Assembly: GCA_963843565.1 (NCBI GenBank)
Contig: CAWJKY010000003.1
Coordinates: 2,170,001-2,234,000 of the forward strand
Direction: 5' to 3'
DNA: 64,000 nucleotides
Origin: DASZQY01 sp963843565
Lineage (GTDB): Bacteria > Pseudomonadota > Alphaproteobacteria > Rhizobiales > Kaistiaceae
The notes beneath the pieces were generated by a model that saw nothing but the letters and a program-made list of their open reading frames with translations, ran no database searches and was not told the origin of the DNA. This document shows positions 17,083 to 25,875 of this stretch, piece after piece (position 1 is the first letter of the stretch; each line of letters begins with the position of its first letter). The position numbers and the translations under genes are program-made.

Positions 17083-18135
17083 TCAGGCCAGGTCGACGAT
17101 CCGAATGACCGCGCCGGCCGCGGCGGATTGCCTGATCGCTTCGATCACCTCCAGCACCTGCACACCCTCCCGGGCGCTCACACGCGGTCTCGCGTCACCG
17201 GCGATGACTTCCAGGAAATGCCTTGCCTGCAGCCGCAAAGGGTCGTCTCGCTCGACCTCAAGCTGGCGCGACAGAACCGGCTTCAGCCAGTCACGCGCTC
17301 CGTCCTGATGCCAGACCCGAAGGTCCGGCAGGCTGAGCGAAGCGCGCGTTCCGCCGATCCGGTAGCAGGGCTCCTCATGCGACGGAAACTCCGGGTTCTC
17401 ACCCGACGTCGTCTCCCAGCTCCACGGCGCCACGATCGCGTCTGACACCGTCATCGTCCCGAGCGCCCCGTTTGCGAACCGCGCGACTGCGGCCGCCGTG
17501 TCCTCGACGTCGAAGCCGCGCGCCCGGTCCGACGTCAGGGCCTGAACGGATTCGACCACGCCGCAAAGATGCAGCATGAGGTCGACGTCGTGGACGAGAT
17601 TGATGGCGAGGGGACCGCCTCCCGCGCCTTTCCGCCACTGCGCATCGAAGTAGCGGTCGGGCTTGCCCAGCCAGCACATTGCGTTCGCCGAGACGATGTC
17701 GCCGAGCGCACCGCTGACGATCGCCTGCTTGGCCCGGGCGATCAGCGGATTATGCCGGCGATGATGGCCGACCAGCACTGGCACCGATGCCGCGTCGGCC
17801 GCCTCCGCCAGCAGTCGGGCGTCGGCGAGCGTCGGCGCCAACGGCTTCTCGATCAGCACCGGAACGCCAGCGCGAATGCATGCCAGACCGTGCTCCAGAT
17901 GGAGCGCGTTCGGTGTCGCGATCACGACGCCGTCGAGGTCCGACATCTGCAACAGGTCGGCGACGCCGACATGGCGCGGCACGTCGTAGCGGCGCGCGAG
18001 ATCGGCCACCGATGGGTCGGGGTCGGCGATCGCAGCCAGTTCGGCCTCCTCGGAGAACAGTGCGATGTGCTTTCGCCCGATGAGGCCGGCGCCGACAACG
18101 GCGATCCTGGGACGGTGTCTCCTCTCTCCAATCAT
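17083..18135 (-). CDS. Gfo/Idh/MocA-family oxidoreductase
   Basis: A 350-residue NAD(P)-dependent dehydrogenase. The N-terminal Rossmann fold carries GAGLIGRKHIALF (about 14-26), the catalytic Lys is in EKPLAPT (about 96), and the C-terminal domain has the active-site His/Asp in NLVHDVDLMLH. The family oxidises or reduces polyol, inositol and sugar-acid substrates. It points away from the TRAP operon and shares its upstream region, so it likely helps in the same pathway; its substrate cannot be stated. The ATG start overlaps the CATATG motif of the divergent region. Confidence 0.85.
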   Translation of the reverse strand: MIGERRHRPRIAVVGAGLIGRKHIALFSEEAELAAIADPDPSVADLARRYDVPRHVGVADLLQMSDLDGVVIATPNALHLEHGLACIRAGVPVLIEKPLAPTLADARLLAEAADAASVPVLVGHHRRHNPLIARAKQAIVSGALGDIVSANAMCWLGKPDRYFDAQWRKGAGGGPLAINLVHDVDLMLHLCGVVESVQALTSDRARGFDVEDTAAAVARFANGALGTMTVSDAIVAPWSWETTSGENPEFPSHEEPCYRIGGTRASLSLPDLRVWHQDGARDWLKPVLSRQLEVERDDPLRLQARHFLEVIAGDARPRVSAREGVQVLEVIEAIRQSAAAGAVIRIVDLA

Positions 18136-18165
18136 ATGAAATCAATATCCTATGAGCGATTCGAT
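18131..18165. promoter_or_regulatory. AT-rich divergent promoter/operator between oxidoreductase and TRAP operon
   Basis: The stretch ATCATATGAAATCAATAT and the bases to 18165 stand out as AT-rich in GC-rich surroundings. ATAT-TGATTTC-ATAT read in reverse is a loose inverted repeat of the GntR/FadR type. It overlaps the start of the leftward oxidoreductase and is about 95 bp before the TRAP binding-protein gene. Confidence 0.4.
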
Positions 18166-18257
18166 TACGTTGGTTGTAATGCAGATAGGAATATGTCACC
18201 TTTTCGGCCGGCGCAGCCGCTTGTTGCGCCCAACGATGCTTTCTTGGGAGGACCAAC

Positions 18258-19271
18258 ATGACAGCCTTCACCAGGCGCGCCTTTCTTGGGACCACTGCGG
18301 TCGGCTTGGTTGCCGGCGGATTCGCCGGAATGTCGCCGTTCACAGCCATGGCAGCCGACAAGACGCTTCTGCGCCTGTCGACCCCGGCAACCGCGACCGA
18401 CCAGCGCTCAGTGGGCCTCGAGAAGGTCTTCGGACCGGCCGTTTCGGACTTCGCGACCTACGAGCCTCACTACAATGCGACGTTGTTCAAGCAGGGCACC
18501 GAGCTCGAGGCGATCGCACGCGGCAACCTCGAAATGTCGATTACTTCGCCGCAGGAACTGGCGACCCTGATCCCCGAATGGTCGATCTTCACCGCCGGGT
18601 ATCTGCTGCGCGATGCCGATCACCAGAAGAAGGTGTTCGAGAGCGACATCATGGCCGACATGAAGAAGAACGTCGAAGACCAGCTCGGCGTCAAACTTCT
18701 TACGGTCATGTATCTGGGCCGCCGCCAGCTCGACCTGCGCATGTCCAAGGCCGACAAGACCGTGATGACGCCCGACGACCTCAAGGGCGTGAAGCTCCGC
18801 ATGCCGGGTACGGACGCGTGGCAATTCCTCGGAAAGGCGCTCGGTGCCAATCCCGTGCCGATGGCGTTCACCGAGGTCTACACCGCGCTCCAGACCGGCG
18901 CGATCGACGGCCAGGACAACCCGCTGCCGACCGACAAGGACTCCAAGTTCTACGAGGTCACCAAGCAGATCGTTCTGACCAGCCACCTCGTCGACCAGAA
19001 CTATCTGGCGTTCTCCAAGAAGACATTCGACGGTCTCTCCGCCGATCAGCAAGCGACCGTGCAAAAGGCGGCCGATGACGCGGCCGAATACGGGCGCCAG
19101 AACCAGCTCAAGCTCGAGGACGAACTCGCCCAGTTCTTCAAGGACCAGGGGATGGACGTCTACGCGCCGGACGTCGAGTCGTTCCGCAAGCACGTGCAAG
19201 CGGAGTATCTCAAGTCGGACTTCGCCAAAGACTGGCCCGCCGGCATGGTCGACAAGATCAACGCGCTCTAG
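18258..19271 (+). CDS. dctP: TRAP transporter substrate-binding protein (DctP family)
   Basis: A 337-residue periplasmic binding protein with a Tat-like signal (TRRAFLGTT, hydrophobic stretch, cleavage near AMAADK at about 33). The mature part carries the DctP pattern, with the carboxylate-binding Arg region LKGVKLRMPGTDAW (about 178) and EVYTALQTGAIDGQDNP (about 208). It would capture an organic acid for the DctQM permease. The downstream enzymes suggest quinate, shikimate or dehydroshikimate. GGAGGA stands in good position before the ATG. Confidence 0.9.
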   Translation: MTAFTRRAFLGTTAVGLVAGGFAGMSPFTAMAADKTLLRLSTPATATDQRSVGLEKVFGPAVSDFATYEPHYNATLFKQGTELEAIARGNLEMSITSPQELATLIPEWSIFTAGYLLRDADHQKKVFESDIMADMKKNVEDQLGVKLLTVMYLGRRQLDLRMSKADKTVMTPDDLKGVKLRMPGTDAWQFLGKALGANPVPMAFTEVYTALQTGAIDGQDNPLPTDKDSKFYEVTKQIVLTSHLVDQNYLAFSKKTFDGLSADQQATVQKAADDAAEYGRQNQLKLEDELAQFFKDQGMDVYAPDVESFRKHVQAEYLKSDFAKDWPAGMVDKINAL

Positions 19272-19286
19272 GCGGGCGCGCGAGCG

Positions 19287-19781
19287 ATGCGTGCGGCCAT
19301 CGCGTGGTTGCGCGCCCGGGCAGACAACGTGGCGGTGGGCTTGCTCACCGTCATGTTCTTCTCGTTCGTTCTCCAGATCGCCTCGCGGTACGTCTTCGAC
19401 CTGCCGCTGGGGTGGACGCTCGAGTTGTGCCTGACGACGTGGCTGTGGCTGGTCTTCTGGGAGGGCGCGTTCATCCTCAAGGACCGCGACCACGTGCGAT
19501 TCGACCTCGCCTATCACGCGGTCGGCGAGCGGACGCGTCGCGCCTTCGCGGTCGTCGCGGCGCTCGGCCTGATCGTTGGCTTCGCCGCGGCGCTCCCGGC
19601 GACGTTCGGCTACATCACGTTCTACAAGATCAAGCACAGCGCGACGCTGCACATCCGCCTCGACTACGTGTTCAGCGTCTACGGCGCGTTCGCGATCGCG
19701 ATCATCCTGCGCTACGCGTGGCGCCTGTGGCGCCTCATCCGGCGCGCCGATCCGCATGATCTGGACCGGCCGCTGGCATGA
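19287..19781 (+). CDS. dctQ: TRAP transporter small permease (DctQ family)
   Basis: A 164-residue protein with four hydrophobic helices and the DctQ hallmark WLVFWEGAFILKDRDHVRFD near residue 55. It forms a complex with the large permease in the inner membrane. It follows dctP by 15 bp and overlaps dctM by four bases (ATGA). Confidence 0.88.
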   Translation: MRAAIAWLRARADNVAVGLLTVMFFSFVLQIASRYVFDLPLGWTLELCLTTWLWLVFWEGAFILKDRDHVRFDLAYHAVGERTRRAFAVVAALGLIVGFAAALPATFGYITFYKIKHSATLHIRLDYVFSVYGAFAIAIILRYAWRLWRLIRRADPHDLDRPLA

Positions 19782-21076
19782 GCGCCGCCTTCGCTCTGTG
19801 CCTGTTGACCCTGTTCATCATGGCGGGCATTGGCGCGCCGATCGCGCTGTCGATGATCGTGGGGGCGATCGCCTATCTGGCGATCAACGGACAGGATCTT
19901 TCGCTCGCTGCCGAGCAGAACATCCAGGGTCTTTACGACAGCTTCGTGCTGCTCGCGGTGCCGCTGTTCATCGCCGCCGCCAACATCATGAATGCGGGCA
20001 CGGTAAGCGAGCGGCTGCTGCAATTCTGCATGGCGATCGTCGGCCGCTTTCGCGGTGGGCTCGGTTACGTCAACGTGGTGGCGAACCTGATCTTTTCCGG
20101 CATGTCCGGCTCGGCGGTCGCCGACGCGGCCGGCATCGGCCAGATCATCATTCGCCTGATGACGCGCAACGGCCACTATCCGCCGGGCTACGCGGCGGCG
20201 ATCACGGCGGCCGCCTCGACAATCGGTCCGATCATTCCGCCATCGATCCCGATGGTGCTCTACGCGCTCGTTTCCGACAGCTCGATCGGATACCTCTTCC
20301 TCGGCGGCATCCTGCCGGGGCTGCTTATGGGCCTCGTGCTGATGATCTTCAACGCTCGCGCGGCGTTCCGCCGCTCGTTCCCGGTCGAGGCCAGCGTGCC
20401 GCTGAAGGCGTTGCCGCGCATCACGTTCCGCGCGTTCCCCGCCTTGCTGATGCCGGTGATCCTGCTCTACGGAATCTACGGGGGCATAACGACGCCTACG
20501 GAAGCTGCGGCCCTGGCGGCGGCCTACGCACTGCTGCTCGCCGGGTTCTTCTATCGCGCGCTTTCGTGGCGCGATCTCTACGCGCTGCTGTCGACAAGCG
20601 CGCGCTCGTCGGCCTCCGTCGGGCTGGTGATCGGCGCGGCGCTGATCTTCAACTACATCGTGGCGGCCGAGAACCTGCCGACGACCATCGCCGACGCGTT
20701 GCAAGGCGTAAACTTCTCGCCCATTGCATTTCTGTTTCTGGTCAACGGCATCCTGCTACTGCTCGGCTGCATCCTCGACGCCTCGACGATCATCCTGGTC
20801 ATCATTCCGCTGTTCATCCCGACCTGTCGCGCCCTCGGCATCGACCTGGTCTATTTTGGCGTCGTCGCGGTGGTGAACTGCATGATCGGTCTGATCACGC
20901 CGCCATACGGCATCGTGCTGTTCGTCATCAACGCCACCACCGGGATTCCGCTGCGCTCGATCATCCGCGAGATCTGGCCGTTCATTGGCGTGCTGATCGT
21001 CGCGCTTGTCATCATGATCCTGTTCCCCGAGCTGGTGCTCTGGCTGCCCCAACGGTTCGGCTATGCAGGACTCTGA
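19778..21076 (+). CDS. dctM: TRAP transporter large permease (DctM family)
   Basis: A 432-residue permease with about eleven to twelve helices. Family motifs include LLAVPLFIAAANIMN (about 52) and SGSAVADAAGIG (about 110), followed by AAITAAASTIGPIIPPS. It drives sodium- or proton-coupled uptake of the acid delivered by DctP. It overlaps dctQ by four bases and the following shikimate dehydrogenase gene by 14, so the enzymes are made together with the transporter. Confidence 0.92.
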   Translation: MSAAFALCLLTLFIMAGIGAPIALSMIVGAIAYLAINGQDLSLAAEQNIQGLYDSFVLLAVPLFIAAANIMNAGTVSERLLQFCMAIVGRFRGGLGYVNVVANLIFSGMSGSAVADAAGIGQIIIRLMTRNGHYPPGYAAAITAAASTIGPIIPPSIPMVLYALVSDSSIGYLFLGGILPGLLMGLVLMIFNARAAFRRSFPVEASVPLKALPRITFRAFPALLMPVILLYGIYGGITTPTEAAALAAAYALLLAGFFYRALSWRDLYALLSTSARSSASVGLVIGAALIFNYIVAAENLPTTIADALQGVNFSPIAFLFLVNGILLLLGCILDASTIILVIIPLFIPTCRALGIDLVYFGVVAVVNCMIGLITPPYGIVLFVINATTGIPLRSIIREIWPFIGVLIVALVIMILFPELVLWLPQRFGYAGL

Positions 21077-21911
21077 CGTGGCCCCCCGCCCCCTCGGCCT
21101 CGGGCTCATCGGCGACAATATCGGCAAGTCGCGCTCGCCCGAGCTTCATCGTCTGTGCGGCGAACTGACCGACACGCCCGTTTCATACGACTTGATCGTG
21201 CCGACGGACCAGAGCTTCGAGGAGGTGCTCAAGCGCTGCGCCCGCTCCGGCATGCGCGGCGTCAATGTCACCTACCCCTACAAGGAACGCGCCGCCGGGA
21301 TGGTCGCTTGTGACGCGATCGCGGCGCGCGTCGGTTCGGTGAACACGATCGTGTTCGAGCCGTCCGGGCCGGCCGGCCACAACACCGACTATTCCGGCTT
21401 CATCGGTGCCTACCGGGGCGCCTTCGGCGCGATGTCGCCCGGCGCGGTCGCCATCGTCGGCGCCGGCGGCGTCGGCCGCGCCATCGCCTTCGCCCTCGTC
21501 GATCTCGGCGCAGCGCATCTTGTCCTGTTCGATCGCGAGCGTCGGAAGGCGGCTGCACTCGCCGACGCGCTGATCGCAGCTGGCGCCGACGCGCGCGCGC
21601 CGGAGAGCCTCGCGGACGCCCTTTCCGGCGCCGATGGCGTTATCAACGGCACCCCCGTCGGCATGGCCGGCCACGCCGGCACGCCGGTTCCCGCCTCTCT
21701 GCTCGAAGGCCGGCGCTGGGCCTTCGATGCCGTCTACACGCCGGTCGAAACGTCGTTCAAACGTGACGCGGAGGCCGCGGGCCTGAAGTTTCTGAGCGGC
21801 TACGCCCTCTTCGTTCACCAGGGGGTCGATGCCTTCGCAGCCTTCACCGGTCGCTGGCCGCCCGATCTCGGCGCTGTCTATCGCCGTCTGCTTGTGGAGG
21901 TCGCCGCATGA
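21063..21911 (+). CDS. Shikimate/quinate dehydrogenase-like protein (AroE family)
   Basis: A 282-residue enzyme. The substrate domain has GKSRSPELH and the NVTYPYKE motif with the catalytic Lys (about 73); the partner Asp is in NTDYSGF (about 110); the nucleotide domain has GAGGVGRAIAFAL (about 131-143); the C-terminal Gln is in VHQGVDAF. Its place between a TRAP transporter and QuiC suggests it oxidises shikimate or quinate to the 3-dehydro acid rather than serving aromatic biosynthesis. A GTG at 21078, beyond dctM, is a possible alternative start. Confidence 0.87.
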   Translation: MQDSDVAPRPLGLGLIGDNIGKSRSPELHRLCGELTDTPVSYDLIVPTDQSFEEVLKRCARSGMRGVNVTYPYKERAAGMVACDAIAARVGSVNTIVFEPSGPAGHNTDYSGFIGAYRGAFGAMSPGAVAIVGAGGVGRAIAFALVDLGAAHLVLFDRERRKAAALADALIAAGADARAPESLADALSGADGVINGTPVGMAGHAGTPVPASLLEGRRWAFDAVYTPVETSFKRDAEAAGLKFLSGYALFVHQGVDAFAAFTGRWPPDLGAVYRRLLVEVAA

Positions 21912-22834
21912 ACGAAACGCCCGCCACCCGGCAGGATGCGTTGCTGGCCAAGCGGCTCGGCCTCGGCGCCGCCCTGACCACCCCGTTCGGGCCGGACGGC
22001 GAAGTTCTGTGGGGCAAGCTCGCCGATCACGCCAGGCGCCTGATGGCCTCGGGCCTATCGATCGTCACGACGTTCGGCACCACTGGCGAAGGCGCATCGC
22101 TCGATCGCGCAACGCGCGCGCGCGCCATCCAGCGCCTCTCCGAGCTCGGCATCGCGCCCGCGAACGTTGCGACCTGTATCTACGGACCGGCCGCCCGCGA
22201 CGCCGCCGACGATATCCGCCGCGCGCTCGCCGAAGGCTGCGCGGCGATCCTTCTGGTTCCGCCGTTCTACTACAAGGCCGTGTCCGATGACGGCCTTTTC
22301 CGGTGGCACGCGGAGGTCTTCGAGGCAGTTGGCGCGGGATGCAGGGAAGTCATCCTCTACAACATCCCCGGCCTGACCGGGGCGACGATCGGCCCGGAAC
22401 TGGTCGGGCGCTTGCGCCGCGCCTTCCCCGAGGTCGTCGCCGGCGTGAAAGACAGCGGCGGCGACTGGGGCCATACGACAACCCTGCTTGCCGAACATCG
22501 CGATCTCGCCATCCTCGTCGGGCACGAGGGCCACCTCGCCCGCGCCGTGCAGAACGGCGCCTCGGGTGCGATCAGCGGCATGGCGAACGTCGCACCGCGC
22601 CTCGTCGCGGGCCTCGTTGCCGGGACCGGGAACGCGCTGATCGACTGGGCGCTGGAGCGCCTGCTCGCCATGCCGATCGTTCCGGCGATCAAGGCGGTGC
22701 TTGCCGAGGAGACCGGCGACGGAACCTGGCGGCCGGTCCGCGCGCCCCTTGAGCCGATCGACGGCGAGCCGCGGCGCCTGGTCTGCGCGGAGGTGGCCGC
22801 CAGGCTCGCAGACTTCGAAGGAGCCCAGCCATGA
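21908..22834 (+). CDS. Dihydrodipicolinate synthase/N-acetylneuraminate lyase-family aldolase
   Basis: A 308-residue TIM-barrel class I aldolase. It has the GTTGEG phosphate/carboxylate motif (about 58), the catalytic Tyr in LYNIPGLTG (about 152) and the Schiff-base Lys in AGVKDSGGDW (about 182). The family cleaves or condenses 2-keto acids. It overlaps its neighbours by four bases on each side, so it belongs to the operon. Lysine biosynthesis is unlikely here. I cannot name the substrate; a side product of quinate-type substrates or a second growth substrate taken up by the same transporter are options. Confidence 0.82.
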   Translation: MNETPATRQDALLAKRLGLGAALTTPFGPDGEVLWGKLADHARRLMASGLSIVTTFGTTGEGASLDRATRARAIQRLSELGIAPANVATCIYGPAARDAADDIRRALAEGCAAILLVPPFYYKAVSDDGLFRWHAEVFEAVGAGCREVILYNIPGLTGATIGPELVGRLRRAFPEVVAGVKDSGGDWGHTTTLLAEHRDLAILVGHEGHLARAVQNGASGAISGMANVAPRLVAGLVAGTGNALIDWALERLLAMPIVPAIKAVLAEETGDGTWRPVRAPLEPIDGEPRRLVCAEVAARLADFEGAQP

Positions 22835-24726
22835 AAACCTCGATTGCAACGGTCTCGATCAGCGGTGATCTCAGTGAGAAGCTTGCAGCGATCGCGGCGG
22901 CCGGGTTCGACGGCGTCGAGATCTTCGAGAACGACTTCCTTGCCTTCGACGGCTCCCCGACCGAGGTCGGCCAGATGGTCCGCGATCACGGCCTGGAGAT
23001 CACATTGTTTCAGCCGTTCCGCGACTTCGAGGGGCTTCCCGAACCGCTGCGGTCGCGCGCCTTCGACCGTGCCGAGCGCAAGTTTGACCTGATGCAGCTG
23101 CTCGGCACCGACCTGATGCTGATCTGCTCCAGCGTCGCGCCCGATGCCCTCGGCGGTATCGACCGCGCCGCGGCCGATTTCCACGAACTCGGCGAACGGG
23201 CGGCCAAGCGCGGCTTGCGCGTCGGTTACGAAGCGCTCGCCTGGGGCCGGCATGTCTTCGACCACCGCGACGCGTGGGAGATCGTGCGCCGCGCCGATCA
23301 TCCAGCGGTCGGGCTGATCCTCGACAGCTTCCACACGCTGGCGCGCAAGATCGATCTCAATTCGATCCGCTCGATCCCGGGCGATCGCATCTTTATCGTC
23401 CAGCTGGCCGACGCGCCGCAGATCGAGATGGACCTGCTCTACTGGAGTCGTCACTTCCGCAACATGCCCGGCGAAGGCGACTTGCCGGTCGTCGACTTCA
23501 TGAGCGCGGTCGCGGCGACCGGCTACGACGGCGCGTTGTCGCTGGAGATCTTCAACGATCAGTTCCGCGGCGGCTCGCCAAAAACCATTGCGGTCGACGG
23601 CTACCGGTCGCTGCTCAATCTCATGGACGAGGTGTGCCGGCGCGAACCCGGTTCGCGGCTGAAGCCGCCGCCCATGCCGCCGCGCGTGGCGGTCAAGGGC
23701 GTCGCCTTCGCCGAGTTCGCCGCCGACGAAAGCGAGGCAGCGGCGCTTGCCACGATCCTGCACACCCTCGGCTTCTCGCGGACCGGCCACCACGTGTCGA
23801 AGGATGTCGACCTCTTCACGCAGGGCGATATCCGCATCGCGATCAACACCGAGCGCGAGGGCCTTGCCCACTCCGCGTACCTGTCCCACGGCGCCTCGGC
23901 CTACGCCCTCGGCTTCAACGTCGTCGACGCGGCGGCAACCGTGGAACGCGCCCGCACCCTCCACGCCAACGTGTTCTCGCAGCCCGCCGGGCCCGGCGAA
24001 CTCGCCATTCCCGCGATCCGCGGCGTGGGCGGCGGCGTCATCTATTTCCTCGACGACAAGAGCGACCTCGCGCGGGTGTGGGACAACGAGTTTCGTCCAG
24101 CCGGCGACGACGAAGCGGTCCGCCCGGCCGGTCTTGAACGCTTCGACCACATCGCCCAGACCATGAACTACGAGGAGATGCTGACGTGGCTTCTCTTCTA
24201 CACGTCGATCCTGGAGACCCGGAAGCTGCCCATGGTGGATGTCGTCGACCCGGCCGGCATCGTCCGCAGCCAGGTGATCGAGGGCGCCGACGGCGCGCTG
24301 CGTCTCACCCTGAACGGTGCCGAGAACCGGCGGACGCTGGCCGGCGCATTCATCGCCGAGACATTCGGCTCGACCGTCCAGCACCTCGCTTTCGCAACGT
24401 CCGATATCTTCACAACGTGCGATGCCCTGGACGCCAACGGCTTCCAGTCCCTGCACATCTCGCCAAACTACTACGGCGACCTGCAGGCGCGCTTCTCGCT
24501 GGAGTCCGATCTCGTCCAACAACTCAAGGCGCACGACCTGCTTTACGATCGCGACGCCAGTGGCGGCGAGTTCTTCCAGCGCTACAGCCGGACGTTCGGA
24601 GAGGGCTTCTTCTTCGAGGTCGTCGAGCGGCGGGGCGGCTACGCGGGCTATGGCGCCGCCAATGCGCCATTCCGCATCGCCGCCCAGAAGCGGGAATCGG
24701 AGCAACGCAACCCGCTCCGCGCCTGA
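22831..24726 (+). CDS. quiC: QuiC-type 3-dehydroshikimate dehydratase fused to an HPPD-like domain
   Basis: A 631-residue two-domain protein. Residues 1-280 form a xylose-isomerase-like barrel with metal ligands at E134, D165, Q191 and E239, the positions I recall for Pseudomonas QuiC1. Residues about 300-620 are 4-hydroxyphenylpyruvate-dioxygenase-like, with two His (ERFDHIAQT and VQHLAFATS) and one Glu (FFFEVVERR) still in place. The first domain makes protocatechuate from 3-dehydroshikimate; the role of the second is unclear in the family. It overlaps the aldolase gene by four bases and ends the operon. Confidence 0.88.
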   Translation: MKTSIATVSISGDLSEKLAAIAAAGFDGVEIFENDFLAFDGSPTEVGQMVRDHGLEITLFQPFRDFEGLPEPLRSRAFDRAERKFDLMQLLGTDLMLICSSVAPDALGGIDRAAADFHELGERAAKRGLRVGYEALAWGRHVFDHRDAWEIVRRADHPAVGLILDSFHTLARKIDLNSIRSIPGDRIFIVQLADAPQIEMDLLYWSRHFRNMPGEGDLPVVDFMSAVAATGYDGALSLEIFNDQFRGGSPKTIAVDGYRSLLNLMDEVCRREPGSRLKPPPMPPRVAVKGVAFAEFAADESEAAALATILHTLGFSRTGHHVSKDVDLFTQGDIRIAINTEREGLAHSAYLSHGASAYALGFNVVDAAATVERARTLHANVFSQPAGPGELAIPAIRGVGGGVIYFLDDKSDLARVWDNEFRPAGDDEAVRPAGLERFDHIAQTMNYEEMLTWLLFYTSILETRKLPMVDVVDPAGIVRSQVIEGADGALRLTLNGAENRRTLAGAFIAETFGSTVQHLAFATSDIFTTCDALDANGFQSLHISPNYYGDLQARFSLESDLVQQLKAHDLLYDRDASGGEFFQRYSRTFGEGFFFEVVERRGGYAGYGAANAPFRIAAQKRESEQRNPLRA

Positions 24727-24814
24727 GCCGCGGTCACCGGATGCTGATAGCGCGGCAATCGATCGATAACGCAAGAGAGCGAAGCCAGCGATAGCCGGAG
24801 CTTGGCTCGGTAGA

Positions 24815-25513
24815 TCAATTTCCCGCCCATGAAAGGCGCTGGCGGTTCGACCGGTCGATGACGTTCTTGACGTTGGAAACGTGCCACCGGCCACCGCGGG
24901 CCGTTCGGACGCCGCGATTGTTCAGAGCGGCCGCCAGCCCGCGCAGGTCTGTGACACCGGAGGATCGCAGTCAACTGACGATCGGCAGGACATTCGCGGC
25001 GAAGGTGTCCGCTTCCTCCGACAGCGCCCTTGAACCGAGTGCTGCCGCCTGACCCGGATTGCGCCGGTTACCCAGCTGGGCGCCCTGCGCCTTCCGGGCC
25101 GCCAGCGCTGCCCGCGTCCGCTCCGAGATCAGCCGGCGCTCCTTCTCGGCCAGTGCAGCGTAGAGGTGCAGCATGAAGGGGTCCGCATCTCGGCCCAGCT
25201 CGGCAACGATGAAGGGCACTCGTTGGGCCATCAGGCCCGATATGAAGGCCACGTCGCGGGACAACCGATCGAGCTTGGCCACGATGACCGGGCACTTCTT
25301 CTGCCGCCCGGTGGCCAACGCTGCGGCCAGTTGAGGCCGTCGGTCGAGGGCATCCGCCCCCTTCCCCGTCTCGACCTCGACGAACTCGCCGGCCAGGTCG
25401 AACCCTTCGGCGGCAGCGAACCGCTGAACGGCCTCCCGCTGCGCCTCGATCCCCAGTCCGGATCGGCCCTGCCTGGCGGTGGAAACCCGATAGTAGGCAA
25501 TGGCTTGTTGCAT
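24815..25513 (-). pseudogene. Small serine resolvase, C-terminus cut by a premature stop
   Basis: The first 180 codons match the intact resolvase at 58298-58978: catalytic Ser in AYYRVSTARQGRSG, the KLDRLSRDVAF block, and the ERRLISERT segment. At 24971-24973 the codon is TGA where the intact copy reads Ser, after VLPIV. The same frame then continues through LRGLAAALNNRGVRTARGG and the C-terminal helix-turn-helix to a second stop at 24815. A truncated protein would keep the catalytic domain but lose the DNA-binding end, so this copy is probably inactive. Confidence 0.8.
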
Positions 25514-25535
25514 CGCGACAAACTCAGCGGTTCTT

Positions 25536-25569
25536 GTACAAAACCCATACCACCGTTTGGGTCTTGTAC
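25536..25569. promoter_or_regulatory. Palindromic site upstream of resolvase, copy 1
   Basis: GTACAAAACCCA and TGGGTCTTGTAC form an imperfect inverted repeat (11 of 12 pairs) with a 10-base spacer. It lies 23-56 bp before the resolvase start and recurs at 59001-59034. This is the expected place for a resolvase binding/crossover site or an autoregulatory operator. Confidence 0.6.
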
Positions 25570-25698
25570 GTAGCTAACTATCTGGCGACGTTGAGCAATT
25601 TCGTTCTCAATGACACCGCTGACGATTGATCGGCGCCGGGGCCATCACCGTCGTCAGGTCGGCTGCTACGGGGATCGACCCATGGGGCCCGGAACCAT

Positions 25699-25719
25699 CC
25701 GCCCACACGGGCGGTTTTT
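25699..25719 (+). terminator. Rho-independent terminator in the resolvase module, copy 1
   Basis: CCGCCC-ACAC-GGGCGG followed by TTTTT. The six-pair GC stem plus T-run fits a plus-strand terminator. A copy with one stem mismatch lies at 59163-59183. Confidence 0.7.
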
Positions 25720-25734
25720 CCAATCACCGCCCGA

Positions 25735-25875
25735 ATGGCGCCTCCGGTACCGGACGGAGCGCCGCCGCCAAGAATGCCTCGTGTGGACGGGCGATTTCTG
25801 AGTCAATGGAGCAATGAGTTTGATTGCGCCCGGATCGCTGGACATCTCGGTCAGGCGCTGAAGCGACATGGGAAG
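25735..25875. repeat. ~140-bp direct repeat, partner of 12195-12335
   Basis: Nearly identical to the segment after doeD, from GCCTCCGG through GCTGAAGCGACATG. The first half is also present, more diverged, at 59205-59283. From 25876 to 26398 no gene can be supported; a 33-codon minus-strand frame (25925-26026) is too short to judge. Confidence 0.7.

Larger units (their letters stand above)
24817..25815 (-). mobile_element. ~1-kb resolvase module, copy 1
   Basis: Resolvase gene, palindrome and outer flank are repeated in the same order and direction at 58288-59283. One edge is sharp: AATTTCCCGCCCATGAAAG at 24817-24835, after which the two copies have unrelated neighbours. The other edge is softer, at about 25815. 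Two same-direction copies 33 kb apart enclose the polysaccharide genes. Confidence 0.7.

Noticed and set aside
22357..24894. An 845-codon open frame on the minus strand across quiC.
   Set aside because: It is a shadow of quiC in GC-rich DNA. The plus-strand protein has intact metal ligands and operon overlaps; the antisense product is rich in Arg, Gly and Asp and shows no motif.
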